NCBI GenBank assembly: GCA_030041435.1
Contig: JASHNW010000130.1
Span: forward strand, 1-64,000
Origin: Acidobacteriaceae bacterium
Lineage (GTDB): Bacteria; Acidobacteriota; Terriglobia; Terriglobales; Acidobacteriaceae
Reading direction: 5' to 3'
Length of the DNA: 64,000 bases
Below, one piece after another: positions 25,037 through 36,680 of the stretch. The notes beneath the pieces were generated by a model. It saw only the letters and a program-made list of their open reading frames with translations, was not told where the DNA came from and searched no databases. Each line of letters opens with the position of its first letter. Position 1 is the first letter of the stretch. Made by a program: the position numbers and the translations under genes.

Positions 25037-26458
25037 CTATCGCCCGCCTATCCACGCAAACACCTGCGGAGCCACCACGCTCAGCCCGTACAGCACGCCC
25101 GCTGCTGTCAGCAGCAGCACCACGCCCAGCGCGAGCAGGTTCGCCCAACCCGGGCTCTTCACACCGCCCATGATCTCCTTGTCGTTCACCAGCAAATAGA
25201 GGAAGACCAGCGCCGGCGGCATGGCCAGCACCGCCACCACGTTGACCACCAGCACCACGAATACCAGCGGCAGCCCCGGAATCAGCACAATCGCCCCTGC
25301 CGCCGCCGCGCACAGCCCCAGCACTGCGTAGAACGACATGCCCTCGCTCACCGGCAGGTTCAAACTGTGCGGCCGCCGCGCCACTTCGCCATACGCGTAA
25401 GCCGACGAGGTCGAAATCGTGATCGCCGCCACGATGCCCGCTTCCACCATGCCCAGCGCAAAGAGCGACGCGCCGAACCGCCCAATCAGCGGTTGCAGCG
25501 CCTGAGCAAACTGCGCCGCCTGGAAGTTGTCCGCGCTCATCTGGTGCGCAAAGAGAGGAGCCGTGGCGACGATCGCGCCCAGCGCCGCCGCCGCCGCCAG
25601 CGCTGCGCCCAGCACCGTATCGATGCGCCCAAAGTGGATGTCTTTGATGGTCAGCCCCTTGTCCACCGTCGCGCTCTGCTGGAAAAAGAGCATCCACGGC
25701 GTCACCGTGGCCCCGATGTCGGAGAGCACGATCATCACGGTGTCCCTGGTGAATGGCGGCAGCGGGCTCCACCTCGCAAATGCGTGCCCCACTGTGCCCC
25801 AGTGCGGATGAGTCATCAGCGCGACCGGTATAAAGATCAGGTTGAAGGCCGCAGCGGCCAGCGTCACCCGCTCCCATGTCCAGTAGCGGTGGCTTAAGAG
25901 CGCCGAATACAGGACCAGCAGCGTCACCAGAACCGCCGCCCACGCCGGCACGCCGAAATACCCCAGCCCCGCGCGCACCGCAATGAACTCCGTAATCAGG
26001 GTCAGAAAATTGCCGATCCCGAGGTCGAGAAGCGAAAACCATCCCCAGAACGGCCCGAAGCGCTCGAAGATCAGCTCAGCATGGCCGCGATGCGTCGCCG
26101 CCCCCAGCCGGACGGTCATCTCCTGCACCACCAGCGCCATGACGAACGTCAGCACCACAAACGGCACGAAGAAGCCGATGCCGAACTTTGCGCCCGTCGC
26201 CGCGTAGCTCAGCATGCTGGGGCCGTCGTTCTCGCCCAGCATCACCAGGATGCCCGGCCCGATCAGCAGCCACAGCAGCCACATGCGCGACCGCAGTCCG
26301 CTGCCCCCTCGGGCCGCCGTCACCCGTGCCCGATCGTGGGCGCGGTCGATGTCCTCATGGGTAACAACCACGTCCTCGCCAGCCGCGTCCCGCTCCGTAG
26401 CACGCAGCGGTCGCCCGGATTGTGTGCCCACACTCATCCCTGCTGCCGGCCCTGCCAT
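25037..26458 (-). CDS. Nramp-like divalent metal transporter with atypical binding motifs
   Basis: A 473-aa polytopic protein of the Nramp superfamily with an unusually long polar N-terminus (about 58 residues) and 11 membrane segments. In canonical Nramp proteins TM1 has DPGN and TM6 has MPH, which bind manganese or iron. Here TM1 reads GENDGPS (75-81) and TM6 reads ATVTPWMLFFQQS, so the metal-coordinating Asn and Met are not in their usual places. It may belong to an Nramp-related clade with different selectivity, for example magnesium, or may not move transition metals. It diverges from acnA. Confidence 0.8.
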   Translation of the reverse strand: MAGPAAGMSVGTQSGRPLRATERDAAGEDVVVTHEDIDRAHDRARVTAARGGSGLRSRMWLLWLLIGPGILVMLGENDGPSMLSYAATGAKFGIGFFVPFVVLTFVMALVVQEMTVRLGAATHRGHAELIFERFGPFWGWFSLLDLGIGNFLTLITEFIAVRAGLGYFGVPAWAAVLVTLLVLYSALLSHRYWTWERVTLAAAAFNLIFIPVALMTHPHWGTVGHAFARWSPLPPFTRDTVMIVLSDIGATVTPWMLFFQQSATVDKGLTIKDIHFGRIDTVLGAALAAAAALGAIVATAPLFAHQMSADNFQAAQFAQALQPLIGRFGASLFALGMVEAGIVAAITISTSSAYAYGEVARRPHSLNLPVSEGMSFYAVLGLCAAAAGAIVLIPGLPLVFVVLVVNVVAVLAMPPALVFLYLLVNDKEIMGGVKSPGWANLLALGVVLLLTAAGVLYGLSVVAPQVFAWIGGR

Positions 26459-26884
26459 CCCTGGTGAAGTGTCACGGGTGCGCCTCGAAACCCGGTGTGC
26501 AAACCAGGCAAGCGCGCCTGCTTACGAGTCTACGGTCCCGGAGCCGATCTGTAAACCATAGTTAATATGCGAATGTTAAGAAAAGTTCACACATCGCGCA
26601 GCTGAAGGCCGGCGCCCGCCAGCGAAAGCAGTGCCGCCCAGTTCAAAATCCACCGGTTCTTCGTCTCTAATTTCAGAGTGGAAGGGATAAAATGATTGCG
26701 GTGACGATGAACTCCCGATTCTCGTTTCCGCCGCTTCTTCGGCGCTTCCGGCGCGGCCGTCCCGACCGCGGACGACGCATTTCCGCCTGACCAGCCGCTC
26801 CAGTCCCGCTCCGCCTGACCGCTTCGGGCCCTCCGGCCAGTCGTGAGCGATGAACCTGCGCCCTTCACCATGAAAGGAATCGTC
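26459..26884. other. Divergent intergenic region between Nramp-like gene and acnA
   Basis: These 426 bp include an AT-rich patch (about 26555-26590, with GTTAATATGCGAATGTTAAG) likely to carry promoter elements for one or both genes. A possible 32-codon leader with a good ribosome site occurs at 26692-26790. No riboswitch of a known class was recognised. Confidence 0.45.
26692..26790 (+). CDS. Possible short Arg-rich leader peptide upstream of acnA
   Basis: A 32-codon frame starts ATG at 26692 with GGAAGGG 6 nt upstream and ends TGA at 26788-26790, 94 bp before acnA. The peptide is Arg-rich in its second half (LLRRFRRGRPDRGRR). The DNA there is GC-rich and could fold. The ribosome site is the only positive evidence; it may be chance. 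Confidence 0.22.
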   Translation: MIAVTMNSRFSFPPLLRRFRRGRPDRGRRISA

Positions 26885-29698
<2,814 letters not shown>

Positions 29699-29725
29699 TC
29701 ATCCTGTAGCGATTGCCGTCGGAGC

Positions 29726-29758
29726 ATGCCACCCTTGCCGAGCGAGGGTGGCATTTCT
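29726..29758 (+). terminator. Terminator after acnA
   Basis: A perfect 10-bp stem (ATGCCACCCT / AGGGTGGCAT) with a 9-nt loop, followed by TTCTCTT, 28 bp after the aconitase stop. It separates acnA from the interrupted DoxX gene. Confidence 0.7.
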
Positions 29759-29782
29759 CTTCGCACGAAACGGAGCAGCCTC

Positions 29783-30418
29783 ATGAACTCGCCCGTCTGG
29801 CGTCGCCTCGCCTCCCTCGCCCTATGGATCGCGCTCGTCGTCGAGGCCGCCTGGCTCTCCATTGAGCGCCTCGCCCATCACGCCTCCTGGGACCGCCTCG
29901 CGCAGCCCGTCGTTTTCCTGGCGCTCTTCGCCGTCCTCGCCATTCTGCGTGGACGCCTGGCCTGGTACCCATTCGTCATCCGCGTCTTTCTCGCCTATGA
30001 ATTCGGCTCGGCCGTCGCCGACCGCCTCGGCTGACTCGGACCTCCGGGATCCGGCGTCGCGTGGGGCAACTTCGCGCACTTCGTCGCTTATACGCACCGC
30101 GTGAATGCGTTTCTGCCGGTCAGCTTCGCTTATCCTCTGGCCGTCCTTGCCACCATTTGCGAGTCTGTCTTCACGGTGACGCTCCTTTTCGGCATACGGA
30201 CCCGCGAGGCCTGCGCCGGCGCTGCCATTTTGCTTTTCTGCTTCGGCTCGGCGATGACGGCTTCCGGACTATCGCACGGGCAGTTCTATTACGCGGTCTT
30301 CCTGTTGGCTGCCGGCGCCTGGTACATGTCCGCCATCGATCCAACGTGGTTGAGTCTCGATCGCTTCCTCAGGCGCCGCAACTCCGCTCCGCTCCCTGCA
30401 CCGGCTAACAGCAAATAG
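29783..30418 (+). pseudogene. DoxX-like membrane protein gene interrupted by an in-frame TGA
   Basis: Two open stretches in the same frame, 29783-30034 and 30035-30418, are divided by one TGA at 30032-30034. Read through, the 211-codon product is a DoxX-type protein: N-terminal helices, then FGSAVADRLG-stop-LGPPGSGVAWGNFAHF, then ALAVLATICESVF-like and GLSHGQFYYAVFLLAAGAW segments. DoxX proteins keep the sequence continuous at this point, often with Trp or Leu. The upstream part has a ribosome site (ACGGAG); the downstream part could only restart at 30101 (GTG) and would lack the first half of the domain. It is probably a recent nonsense mutation (TGG or CGA to TGA) or a base error. Confidence 0.75.
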
Positions 30419-30434
30419 CCTCGCACAAACAGAA

Positions 30435-30456
30435 ATGGCCACCCTCGGGTGGCCAT
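30435..30456. terminator. Bidirectional hairpin between convergent genes
   Basis: A near-perfect palindrome, ATGGCCACCC then TC then GGGTGGCCAT, followed by CGGTTTCT. It lies between the DoxX remnant (plus) and the DUF6580-like gene (minus) and can end transcripts from both sides. Confidence 0.65.
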
Positions 30457-30477
30457 CGGTTTCTCTGACGAACTCCC

Positions 30478-31005
30478 CTACGCCGCCAGCTTCTGCGCCC
30501 GCTGCCCCGCCAGCCGGTGCGCAAACATCGGCAGCCCAAACGCCAGTCCCATCACCAGCGTCGTCGAGAGCAAATCGTTCCGGTAGAACGCCAGCCCCGC
30601 CGCATAGCACGCCGTCAGCCCCGCCATTGTGTGCGGATACAGCAGGCTTCCCGCCCACACCGCGTAATTGCTCACCGCGAAGAACGAAGTCGACGCAATT
30701 ATCGGTGCCGCGATCACCCGCGTCACGCTCATCTGCCGGCTCAGCAGAATCCGTCCCAGCACGACCACCGCCGCATACCAGACCCATGTGATCAGATATG
30801 CGCTTGTGTGCCACGCATAGTGGTAGAACGCCACGGTCAGATAAACATCCGTCGCCACAAGCGCCAGCACCGGCCAAACGGCCTCGCGCAGCGGCCGCCG
30901 CGCTCCGAAGTACAGCAACCCGCCGCCTACGGCTGTGAAATTCATCCACGGGTGCGGTATCACCCGGCTCAGAACCGCTACCACCACCAGCAAATATGCG
31001 CCCAT
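30478..31005 (-). CDS. DUF6580-like integral membrane protein
   Basis: A 175-aa polytopic protein with five or six membrane helices. The segment RVIPHPWMNFTAVGGGLLYFGAR resembles the conserved (L/I)PHPxNFTPVGAxALFxGA of DUF6580, a family of unknown function sometimes likened to energy-coupling-factor S components. I chose the ATG at 31005, which has GAGGGA upstream, rather than the longer frame to 31041. It may be an isolated transporter-like subunit; the substrate is unknown. Confidence 0.65.
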   Translation of the reverse strand: MGAYLLVVVAVLSRVIPHPWMNFTAVGGGLLYFGARRPLREAVWPVLALVATDVYLTVAFYHYAWHTSAYLITWVWYAAVVVLGRILLSRQMSVTRVIAAPIIASTSFFAVSNYAVWAGSLLYPHTMAGLTACYAAGLAFYRNDLLSTTLVMGLAFGLPMFAHRLAGQRAQKLAA

Positions 31006-31150
31006 TGATCCCTCAGCAATCCAGAGTCGTTCTGTTCTCATTCTGCGGACCGCGGCGCCGCGCGGTCAAGGCAAGATTACCGCGTCATCAACCGCACACT
31101 TCACCAGGCGAACAAATCGGGCTCAAGATCGGAGACCCGAGTCAGCGCCT

Positions 31151-32221
31151 CTAATCAGGCTGCTGGTGCCCGGCCATAAAGATCCCTTCAATCTCATTGC
31201 CCGGCCCCACATAGACCCACCCGCTGAGCGGTGAATCGCTGGCCGGTTGCGATCCCTCACTGGTGAGCGGCGCGTACCCGAAACGCAGATCCTGAAACTG
31301 CACGGTATGCCAATCCGGCTTCGGCGGAAAATCCGCTCCCGGCGCAGGCAGGGCTCCCCGATCCGCGGTCACCGGCCAGGTCGACCAGTCCAGATACACT
31401 TTGCCCAAATACGACTGCTTCGCCGCCGCCACAGCCGGCGTTACGGGCGGCTTGTAAATCACGTCGGTAAAGTCGTCCGTTGTCACCCGATCGCCCAGCG
31501 TCCGCACCTCGGCCGTCTGATAGTAGTCGTTGGTCTCCATAATCACGTGCCAGCTGAAGGGATCGAGCATGTGCGGCTCCGCGGCCACCCGCAGCAGCGG
31601 CTCCCGCGTATAGTCGCCGCTTCGTACCAGCTCCAGCGCGTGCAGATGTTCGGCATTGCGCACGCCCCACCACATCACGACGACAGCCAGGGCCGCTATC
31701 GCCCAGCCCCTTCCCCGAAAGGACGTTTTTTTCGCACCGATTTCGCGGTCGGCCAGCCCCAGGATGGACGGCACCACCAGAGCCAGCAGCAGCACGATAA
31801 AAATGACCGGATCGAAGATGAAAACGATGCTCCACGCGTACCAATGCGGATTGAACGGGAAGAACGGCCGCAAACCGTAATTGTTTGTAAAGTCCAGCAG
31901 CAGGTGGCTCAGGTCCGCGATCAGGGCAAACAGCCAGAGCAGCGCCCACCGTGGAGCAATCACAGGTTCGCTCCGCCGGAAGCGATGCAGCAGCCACACA
32001 AATCCCACCACCACCAGCGCGATCACCGGCGCAGCGATGAGCGTATGCGTGATGCCGCGATGATGCTCGAGCTCCGCCACCGGACCGCGAAAGCCCCAGA
32101 ACATGTCGATATCCGGCGCTTCCGCCGCCAGGGTCATGGCCAGCGTCGCGTAGGCAGTCTTTCGATTGAAGCCGGAGCGTCCAAGGCAGGCTCCGGTGAG
32201 AAAGTGCGTGACAGGTTCCAT
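31151..32221 (-). CDS. Membrane-bound metal-dependent hydrolase (YdjM/DUF457 family)
   Basis: A 356-aa protein whose N-terminal half (about 1-200) is the DUF457/YdjM-type membrane domain. It has conserved polar residues in MEPVTHFLTGACLGR, EAPDIDMFW, HHRGITHTL and DLSHLLLDFTNNYG, which form a putative metal site. The C-terminal part (about 210-356) is a periplasmic or extracellular region ending near YVGPGNEIEGIFMAG. Members are annotated as predicted hydrolases; an activity has rarely been shown. It follows the OsmC gene on the minus strand after a hairpin. Confidence 0.8.
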   Translation of the reverse strand: MEPVTHFLTGACLGRSGFNRKTAYATLAMTLAAEAPDIDMFWGFRGPVAELEHHRGITHTLIAAPVIALVVVGFVWLLHRFRRSEPVIAPRWALLWLFALIADLSHLLLDFTNNYGLRPFFPFNPHWYAWSIVFIFDPVIFIVLLLALVVPSILGLADREIGAKKTSFRGRGWAIAALAVVVMWWGVRNAEHLHALELVRSGDYTREPLLRVAAEPHMLDPFSWHVIMETNDYYQTAEVRTLGDRVTTDDFTDVIYKPPVTPAVAAAKQSYLGKVYLDWSTWPVTADRGALPAPGADFPPKPDWHTVQFQDLRFGYAPLTSEGSQPASDSPLSGWVYVGPGNEIEGIFMAGHQQPD

Positions 32222-32276
32222 GCCTTTTTTCTGGAACTCAACTTTACGGGCTACCCGCTACCGGGCTTCGAAACAC

Positions 32277-32301
32277 AAGCGCCGCTCCCGAAGCGGCGCT
32301 T
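32277..32301 (-). terminator. Hairpin after osmC-like gene
   Basis: A perfect 10-bp stem (AAGCGCCGCT / AGCGGCGCTT) with a 5-nt loop lies 30 bp past the OsmC stop on the minus strand. The T-run after it is poor (GTGTTTCG), so termination may be partial. Confidence 0.5.
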
Positions 32302-32330
32302 GCCTGTGCCCTGAGCCCTGTGCCCTGTTG

Positions 32331-32759
32331 TTACACCAGCTTCGCATCCAGCGTAATCTGCGCGTTCCCTTTGAAGAGCCGGGAGATGGGGCAGCCGTTC
32401 TTGGCGTTCTGGGCCGCGGTTTCGAAGCTCTGCGCGGTTGCGCCCGGCACTTTCGCCCGCGTGGTGAAATGGATCGCGGTAATGGCGAAGCCGTCGTCGG
32501 TCTTCTCGAACTTCACTTCCGCCGTCGTCTCCAGCGATTCCGGCGTCAGGTTTGCATTGCCCAGCTGCGCGCTCAGCGCCATGGTGAAGCAGCCCGCGTG
32601 CGCCGAAGCGATCAGTTCTTCAGGATTGGTCCCGATTCCGTTCTCGAATCTCGTGCCAAACGAGTATTGCGTGTCCTTCAGCACACCGCTCTGGCTGGAA
32701 ATGGTGCCTCTACCGTCCTTCAGACCGCCGTGCCAGACGGCGCTCGCTGTGCGTAGCAT
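32331..32759 (-). CDS. OsmC/Ohr family peroxiredoxin
   Basis: A 142-aa thiol peroxidase that reduces organic hydroperoxides. The catalytic pair is Cys57 (ASAHAGCFTMAL) and Cys123 (NGCPISRL), with the N-terminal Arg environment and GTNPEELIASAHA typical of OsmC. The length is standard. The ribosome site (AAGGAGAT) is excellent. It diverges from the ROK kinase with 269 bp between. Confidence 0.9.
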   Translation of the reverse strand: MLRTASAVWHGGLKDGRGTISSQSGVLKDTQYSFGTRFENGIGTNPEELIASAHAGCFTMALSAQLGNANLTPESLETTAEVKFEKTDDGFAITAIHFTTRAKVPGATAQSFETAAQNAKNGCPISRLFKGNAQITLDAKLV

Positions 32760-33028
32760 AACAATCTCCTTCGTTGGTTCGTTGTCTTTTGCTGAAACCC
32801 GGGATCATCCTGAACAAGTTCCTGCAGAATCGTACCCATTGGATGCCGTCGAGCGCGTCCGCTGCCTGTGAAATCCGGAGAGACCGGCAGAGGCCGCGGA
32901 ACAGGAATAAACCGCGCCCGCACCATCATATTCGATCCGCGTTGTGCATTGCGCCGGCCGCGCCGGGTGCTGCAAAGTCCTTTTCGCCCCTTTTCCCCCT
33001 CGCGTATGATGGGTTCGCTGCCATCATC

Positions 33029-34015
33029 ATGAAATCCTTCTGCATCGGTATCGATCTTGGAGGCACCAACCTCCGCATTGCTGCTGTCACGCCCGCGGGC
33101 GAACGCCTCGACACCATCAGCCTTCCCACTCGCCTCGCCGCCGGACCACAGGCCGTCCTTGACGACATGGCCTCGTCCATCCGCCAGATTGTGGAGCGGC
33201 AGAACGGAGAGTTGCTGGGCATCGGCGTCGGCAGCCCCGGCCCGCTGGAGCTGCCGCTCGGCGTGCTGCATCATCCGCCCAATCTCCCCGGCTTCGACGG
33301 CCTCAATCTCCGCGCTGAGCTGGAGCGGCGCATTCATCGTCCCGTACAGGTCAATTCCGATGCGAACCTCGCCGCCTATGGAGAATTTCGGCTCGGAGCC
33401 GGCAAGACGTTCGGCGTCCATTCGCTGCTGGCCCTGACTCTGGGCACTGGCGTCGGCTGCGGCATCATTCTCGACGATCGCATCTGGCAGGGCATGCAGG
33501 GCGCGGCCGGAGAATCCGGCCACGGCCCCGTCGATCCGGCCGGGCCTGCGTGCCCCTGCGGCGCACGCGGCTGTCTTGAAATGTACGCGTCAGCTACGGC
33601 GATCGTCCGCCGTGCCGGGGAACTCGGCATCTCATCCCGCGGAGTGAACGGCTCTGCGGCTCCGCTCACCGCCTCCTCGGTTGCAGACCTCGCCACGTCC
33701 GGCAACCCGCGCGCCCGGCAGATTTTCGACGAAGTCGGCCGCGCCCTCGGCCTTTCCCTGGCAAATCTCATTAATGCGCTCGACTTGCCGCTCTACGTCC
33801 TGTGCGGAGGCGTGGTCGCCGCCTGGCCGCTTTTCGCACCGCGCATGTTCGCCGTCGTCCGCGAAATGAGCTACGTCTACCGCATGTCCATGCCCGCCGA
33901 TCCCAGCGTCTTCGAGCCGGGCAAAACGCACATTGCGGCCGCTCAGGTGGCCGATGCCGGCATCCTGGGCGCGGCGCTGCTGCCGCTGGCCGCCGGGGCC
34001 ATTGAGGCCGCATAG
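33029..34015 (+). CDS. ROK family sugar kinase (glucokinase-like)
   Basis: A 328-aa cytoplasmic kinase phosphorylating glucose or a related sugar. It has the phosphate-binding motif GIDLGGTNLRIA near the N-terminus, the sugar-binding/catalytic segment SDANLAAYGEFRLGAG, GTGVGCGII, the ROK signature with ExGH (AGESGHGPVDP) and the zinc motif CPCGARGC. No helix-turn-helix precedes it, so it is an enzyme and not a NagC-type repressor. I chose the ATG at 33029, where the family begins; the longer frame back to 32774 has no homologous character. Confidence 0.88.
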   Translation: MKSFCIGIDLGGTNLRIAAVTPAGERLDTISLPTRLAAGPQAVLDDMASSIRQIVERQNGELLGIGVGSPGPLELPLGVLHHPPNLPGFDGLNLRAELERRIHRPVQVNSDANLAAYGEFRLGAGKTFGVHSLLALTLGTGVGCGIILDDRIWQGMQGAAGESGHGPVDPAGPACPCGARGCLEMYASATAIVRRAGELGISSRGVNGSAAPLTASSVADLATSGNPRARQIFDEVGRALGLSLANLINALDLPLYVLCGGVVAAWPLFAPRMFAVVREMSYVYRMSMPADPSVFEPGKTHIAAAQVADAGILGAALLPLAAGAIEAA

Positions 34016-34192
34016 GCCAGCCGCCGCTCACGATCCACACGGGCTGTGCAAAATGGCGCCACTGCGGCCAGCCAGTGACGCCGCCCGCCCAACTTTTTGT
34101 AGCGACCTGCTTTTGCCCTGTGCTATAAACCTGCAAACCGCTCCCCCCACCTGCCGCCGCGCAGGCCATCTCACCCACGGGGAACCCACGCT

Positions 34193-34729
34193 ATGAATCT
34201 TCACTTTGCAGGACGACCCACGCTCCCGATGCTCTTCCTCTGCGCAGTTGCACTCCTCAGCGCCCGCGCTGCCGCACAGACCACACCCGCCGTGCCGCCC
34301 GTGAAGATGGGCCTGTGGCAGTCGGAGGTCACCATCCAGATGTCGGGCATTCCGAATGCGCCCGCAGGCGCGATGCCTCCCCGCACCATCAGTCAGGAAG
34401 CCTGCATGACCAGCGACAGCTGGAAGAAAGCGATGCAGGGACTACAGGGCCAGCAGCAGGCAGTCGACTGCAGCGTATCCAATATGCAGCAGGACGCACA
34501 CCATTTCACCTTCGACGAGCAGTGCTCGGCGCAGCAGGGACTTACCACCAATGTGCACGTCGATATGCAGCTGGACAGCGACGAGGGCATGCACGGGTCT
34601 GCCGCGGTGACCATGAACGGACCCGGCGTACCCCAGGGCATGACGATGAATTCGACGATCACCTCGAAGTATCTGAGCGACGACTGCGGCGACCTGAAGC
34701 CCGGTGAGCAGAAGACGCTTCCGCAGTGA
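34193..34729 (+). CDS. DUF3617 family periplasmic protein
   Basis: A 178-aa exported protein with a signal peptide (about 1-28, cleavage after RAAAQ). The mature part matches DUF3617: VKMGLWQSEVTIQMSG near the start, then a Cys-containing QEACMTSDSWKK segment and further cysteines (VDCSVSN, DEQCSAQQG, SDDCGDL). Function unknown. It has an AT-rich TATAAA stretch about 60 bp upstream. The next gene follows after 69 bp. Confidence 0.8.
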   Translation: MNLHFAGRPTLPMLFLCAVALLSARAAAQTTPAVPPVKMGLWQSEVTIQMSGIPNAPAGAMPPRTISQEACMTSDSWKKAMQGLQGQQQAVDCSVSNMQQDAHHFTFDEQCSAQQGLTTNVHVDMQLDSDEGMHGSAAVTMNGPGVPQGMTMNSTITSKYLSDDCGDLKPGEQKTLPQ

Positions 34730-34798
34730 ACCGGCTCGCGGGTTCCCTCCGCTGCGGGGAGCGGGCGTTCCAGGACCTTGGCAGTTTAGCCTGAGGCC

Positions 34799-35383
34799 AT
34801 GCTCCCCGAGCTTGCAACATCACGTCTGCTGCTTCGCCCCCTGGAACTCGCCGACGCCGGGCAGGCACAGCAACTGTTCCCGCACTGGGAGGTTGTTCGC
34901 TACCTGAACGCCATTGTTCCCTGGCCCTACCCGCCGGACGGATGCCTCACCTACTATCGCGACATCGCGCTGCCCGCCATGGAACGTGGCGACCAGTGGC
35001 ACTGGACGCTGCGGCTTCGGTCCGCCCCGCAGCAACTCATCGGGTCAATCGGATTGATGCGTGGGGAGACCGACAATCGCGGCTTCTGGCTTGCACTCCC
35101 GTGGCATGGACTGGGCCTGATGACCGAAGCCGTCGTCGCGGTCAACGATTATTGGTTCGATGTGCTGGGATTCAGCGTCCTGCGCGCGCCCAAAGCCGTC
35201 GCCAATCTCGCATCGCGCCGCATCTCGGAGAAGACCGGCATGCGGCTGGTCTCAAGGAACGAGAAAAATTTCGTCTCCGGACGCCTGCCCTGCGAGATTT
35301 GGGAAATCACCGCCGGAGAATGGCGGATTGTGCGCCGGCGGTTCTTTTCCGCCCAGGCCCCTCAACCAGAAGCCCGCGGCTGA
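34799..35383 (+). CDS. GNAT family N-acetyltransferase (RimJ/RimL type)
   Basis: A 194-aa acetyl-CoA-dependent acetyltransferase. It starts LATSRLLLRPLELADAGQ, as RimJ/RimL proteins do, has a central strand (QQLIGSIGLM), the acetyl-CoA loop region GFWLALPWHGLGLMTEAV and the conserved NLASRRISEKTGMRL helix. The usual Q/RxxGxG/A loop is modified to PWHGLG. The substrate (protein N-terminus, amino acid or small amine) cannot be assigned. It converges on the minus-strand VWFA gene with only 3 bp between them. Confidence 0.85.
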   Translation: MLPELATSRLLLRPLELADAGQAQQLFPHWEVVRYLNAIVPWPYPPDGCLTYYRDIALPAMERGDQWHWTLRLRSAPQQLIGSIGLMRGETDNRGFWLALPWHGLGLMTEAVVAVNDYWFDVLGFSVLRAPKAVANLASRRISEKTGMRLVSRNEKNFVSGRLPCEIWEITAGEWRIVRRRFFSAQAPQPEARG

Positions 35384-35386
35384 AGT

Positions 35387-36472
35387 TCACTGGTCGCTGT
35401 CCTGATCCCCGATCGCGAAGTATCCCTTGCGCGCCTGCACCTTCAGGCCCTCCGTCGGGTCCTTGCAGAAAACATCGACCCGGCGGAAGGCGCCATCCAT
35501 GTTCCGGTTGGCAGGGACGTACTGCATTACGTATTGGGTGCGCAACTCTTCTTCGATCTGATCGAAAGCATCCTCGAGCTTCTTGCCGTTGTTGCCCACA
35601 TTGATGACGCGTCCGCCCGTTGCTTGGGTCAGCGACCGCATCTGCATATCGCCCGTATAGCCGATTCCGTAACCGAAATACTGAGCGCGATCGGCGATCA
35701 GGATGACATAAATGATGGAGTTGGCGTTTTCCGCCGCAGCAATGGCCGCTTTGGGCTTCGTCTCGCTGCCTTCATCTTCGCCATCGGTCAGCAGGATCAG
35801 CGCTTTGCGGCCGGTCTCCGTGCGCATCTTGTTGTTCGATGCCAGGTAGACCGCGTCATAGAGCAGCGTGCCTTTGGGTGCCCCGATGGTCGGAACCGGA
35901 CCCTGGCCGATCCCCGGGACGCCCGCCGATCCGCCGCCCGCTGCGGTGTTGATCTGAACCTTATTGATCGCCTGCTCCAACTCGCGGACGTTATTGGTGT
36001 AATCCTGCTCCAGATTGACGCCGACGTCGAAGCTGAGCAGGAAGGCTTCGTCCTTCGGCCTCAGGATCCGCTTCAGAAACGCCGACGCTGACTGCTGTTC
36101 CAGGGGCAGAACGTACTGCTGGCTGCCGCTGGTGTCGATCAGGATGCCCAGCGTCAGGGGCTGATTTGCCTCGGCGACAAAGTTCGAAATCTTCTGCTGC
36201 TGCTTGTCTTCCCATACCGTGCAGTCGTTCTTCGTCAGGTTGGGAATCAGTGCGTTGTGCTTGTCGCGCACGGTGAAGTACTCGCTCACCAGGTTCGACG
36301 TCACATGCAGGGTCTCTCTGGGCGGACCGGCGTCCACCGTCGAGTTATCCGCTGGCACTGAACTGACCGGGGGCGCATCGGGTGACGGAGCCGCCTGGCC
36401 CCACGTCATAGGTACAGCGGTTCCCAAAAGCAATGCCGGAATGATCAGAACACGCAGACAGCGCACATCCAT
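35387..36472 (-). CDS. VWFA-related acidobacterial protein (TIGR03436 type)
   Basis: A 361-aa exported protein: a signal peptide (about 1-26, ending TWGQA), an N-terminal strand-rich region (TVRDKHNALIPNLTKNDCTVWED, typical of TIGR03436), then a von Willebrand A domain with an intact metal site DTSGS (113-117) and TDGEDEG. It probably mediates protein interactions in the periplasm or on the surface. I chose the ATG at 36472, with AAGGGGC upstream; the frame upstream to 36727 is antisense to the divergent gene. It is divergently paired with the similar protein at 36681. Confidence 0.85.
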   Translation of the reverse strand: MDVRCLRVLIIPALLLGTAVPMTWGQAAPSPDAPPVSSVPADNSTVDAGPPRETLHVTSNLVSEYFTVRDKHNALIPNLTKNDCTVWEDKQQQKISNFVAEANQPLTLGILIDTSGSQQYVLPLEQQSASAFLKRILRPKDEAFLLSFDVGVNLEQDYTNNVRELEQAINKVQINTAAGGGSAGVPGIGQGPVPTIGAPKGTLLYDAVYLASNNKMRTETGRKALILLTDGEDEGSETKPKAAIAAAENANSIIYVILIADRAQYFGYGIGYTGDMQMRSLTQATGGRVINVGNNGKKLEDAFDQIEEELRTQYVMQYVPANRNMDGAFRRVDVFCKDPTEGLKVQARKGYFAIGDQDSDQ

Positions 36473-36680
36473 GCCCCTTAGACGGATTCGCTTCCGGATG
36501 GGTACCAGGCAACGAGGGGATCGCCGCTCTGGTAATCTTGAGCATACGCCTTCGTCTCGAACCGAGGGGTGGAGCATCCAATGGATCGGTGCTCCGCGCA
36601 CAGTTCCGGGAGATACGGACAGGTCCACGGATGAGCGCAATTTGCCGATTTTGAGTGCAGGAATTGGGGGTTTCAGGGTG

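Noticed and set aside
26555-26590. AT-rich GTTAATATGCGAATGTTAAG segment as a dif-like site
   Set aside because: Only one arm resembles XerC/D binding sequence and spacing is wrong; more likely promoter DNA between divergent genes.
30032-30034. TGA in the DoxX gene as a selenocysteine codon
   Set aside because: DoxX proteins are not known selenoproteins and I see no SECIS-like hairpin just after the codon; simple mutation is more likely.
32774-33028. N-terminal extension of the ROK kinase frame
   Set aside because: The extension is Arg/His/Pro-rich without family similarity; the ROK fold begins at the ATG at 33029.
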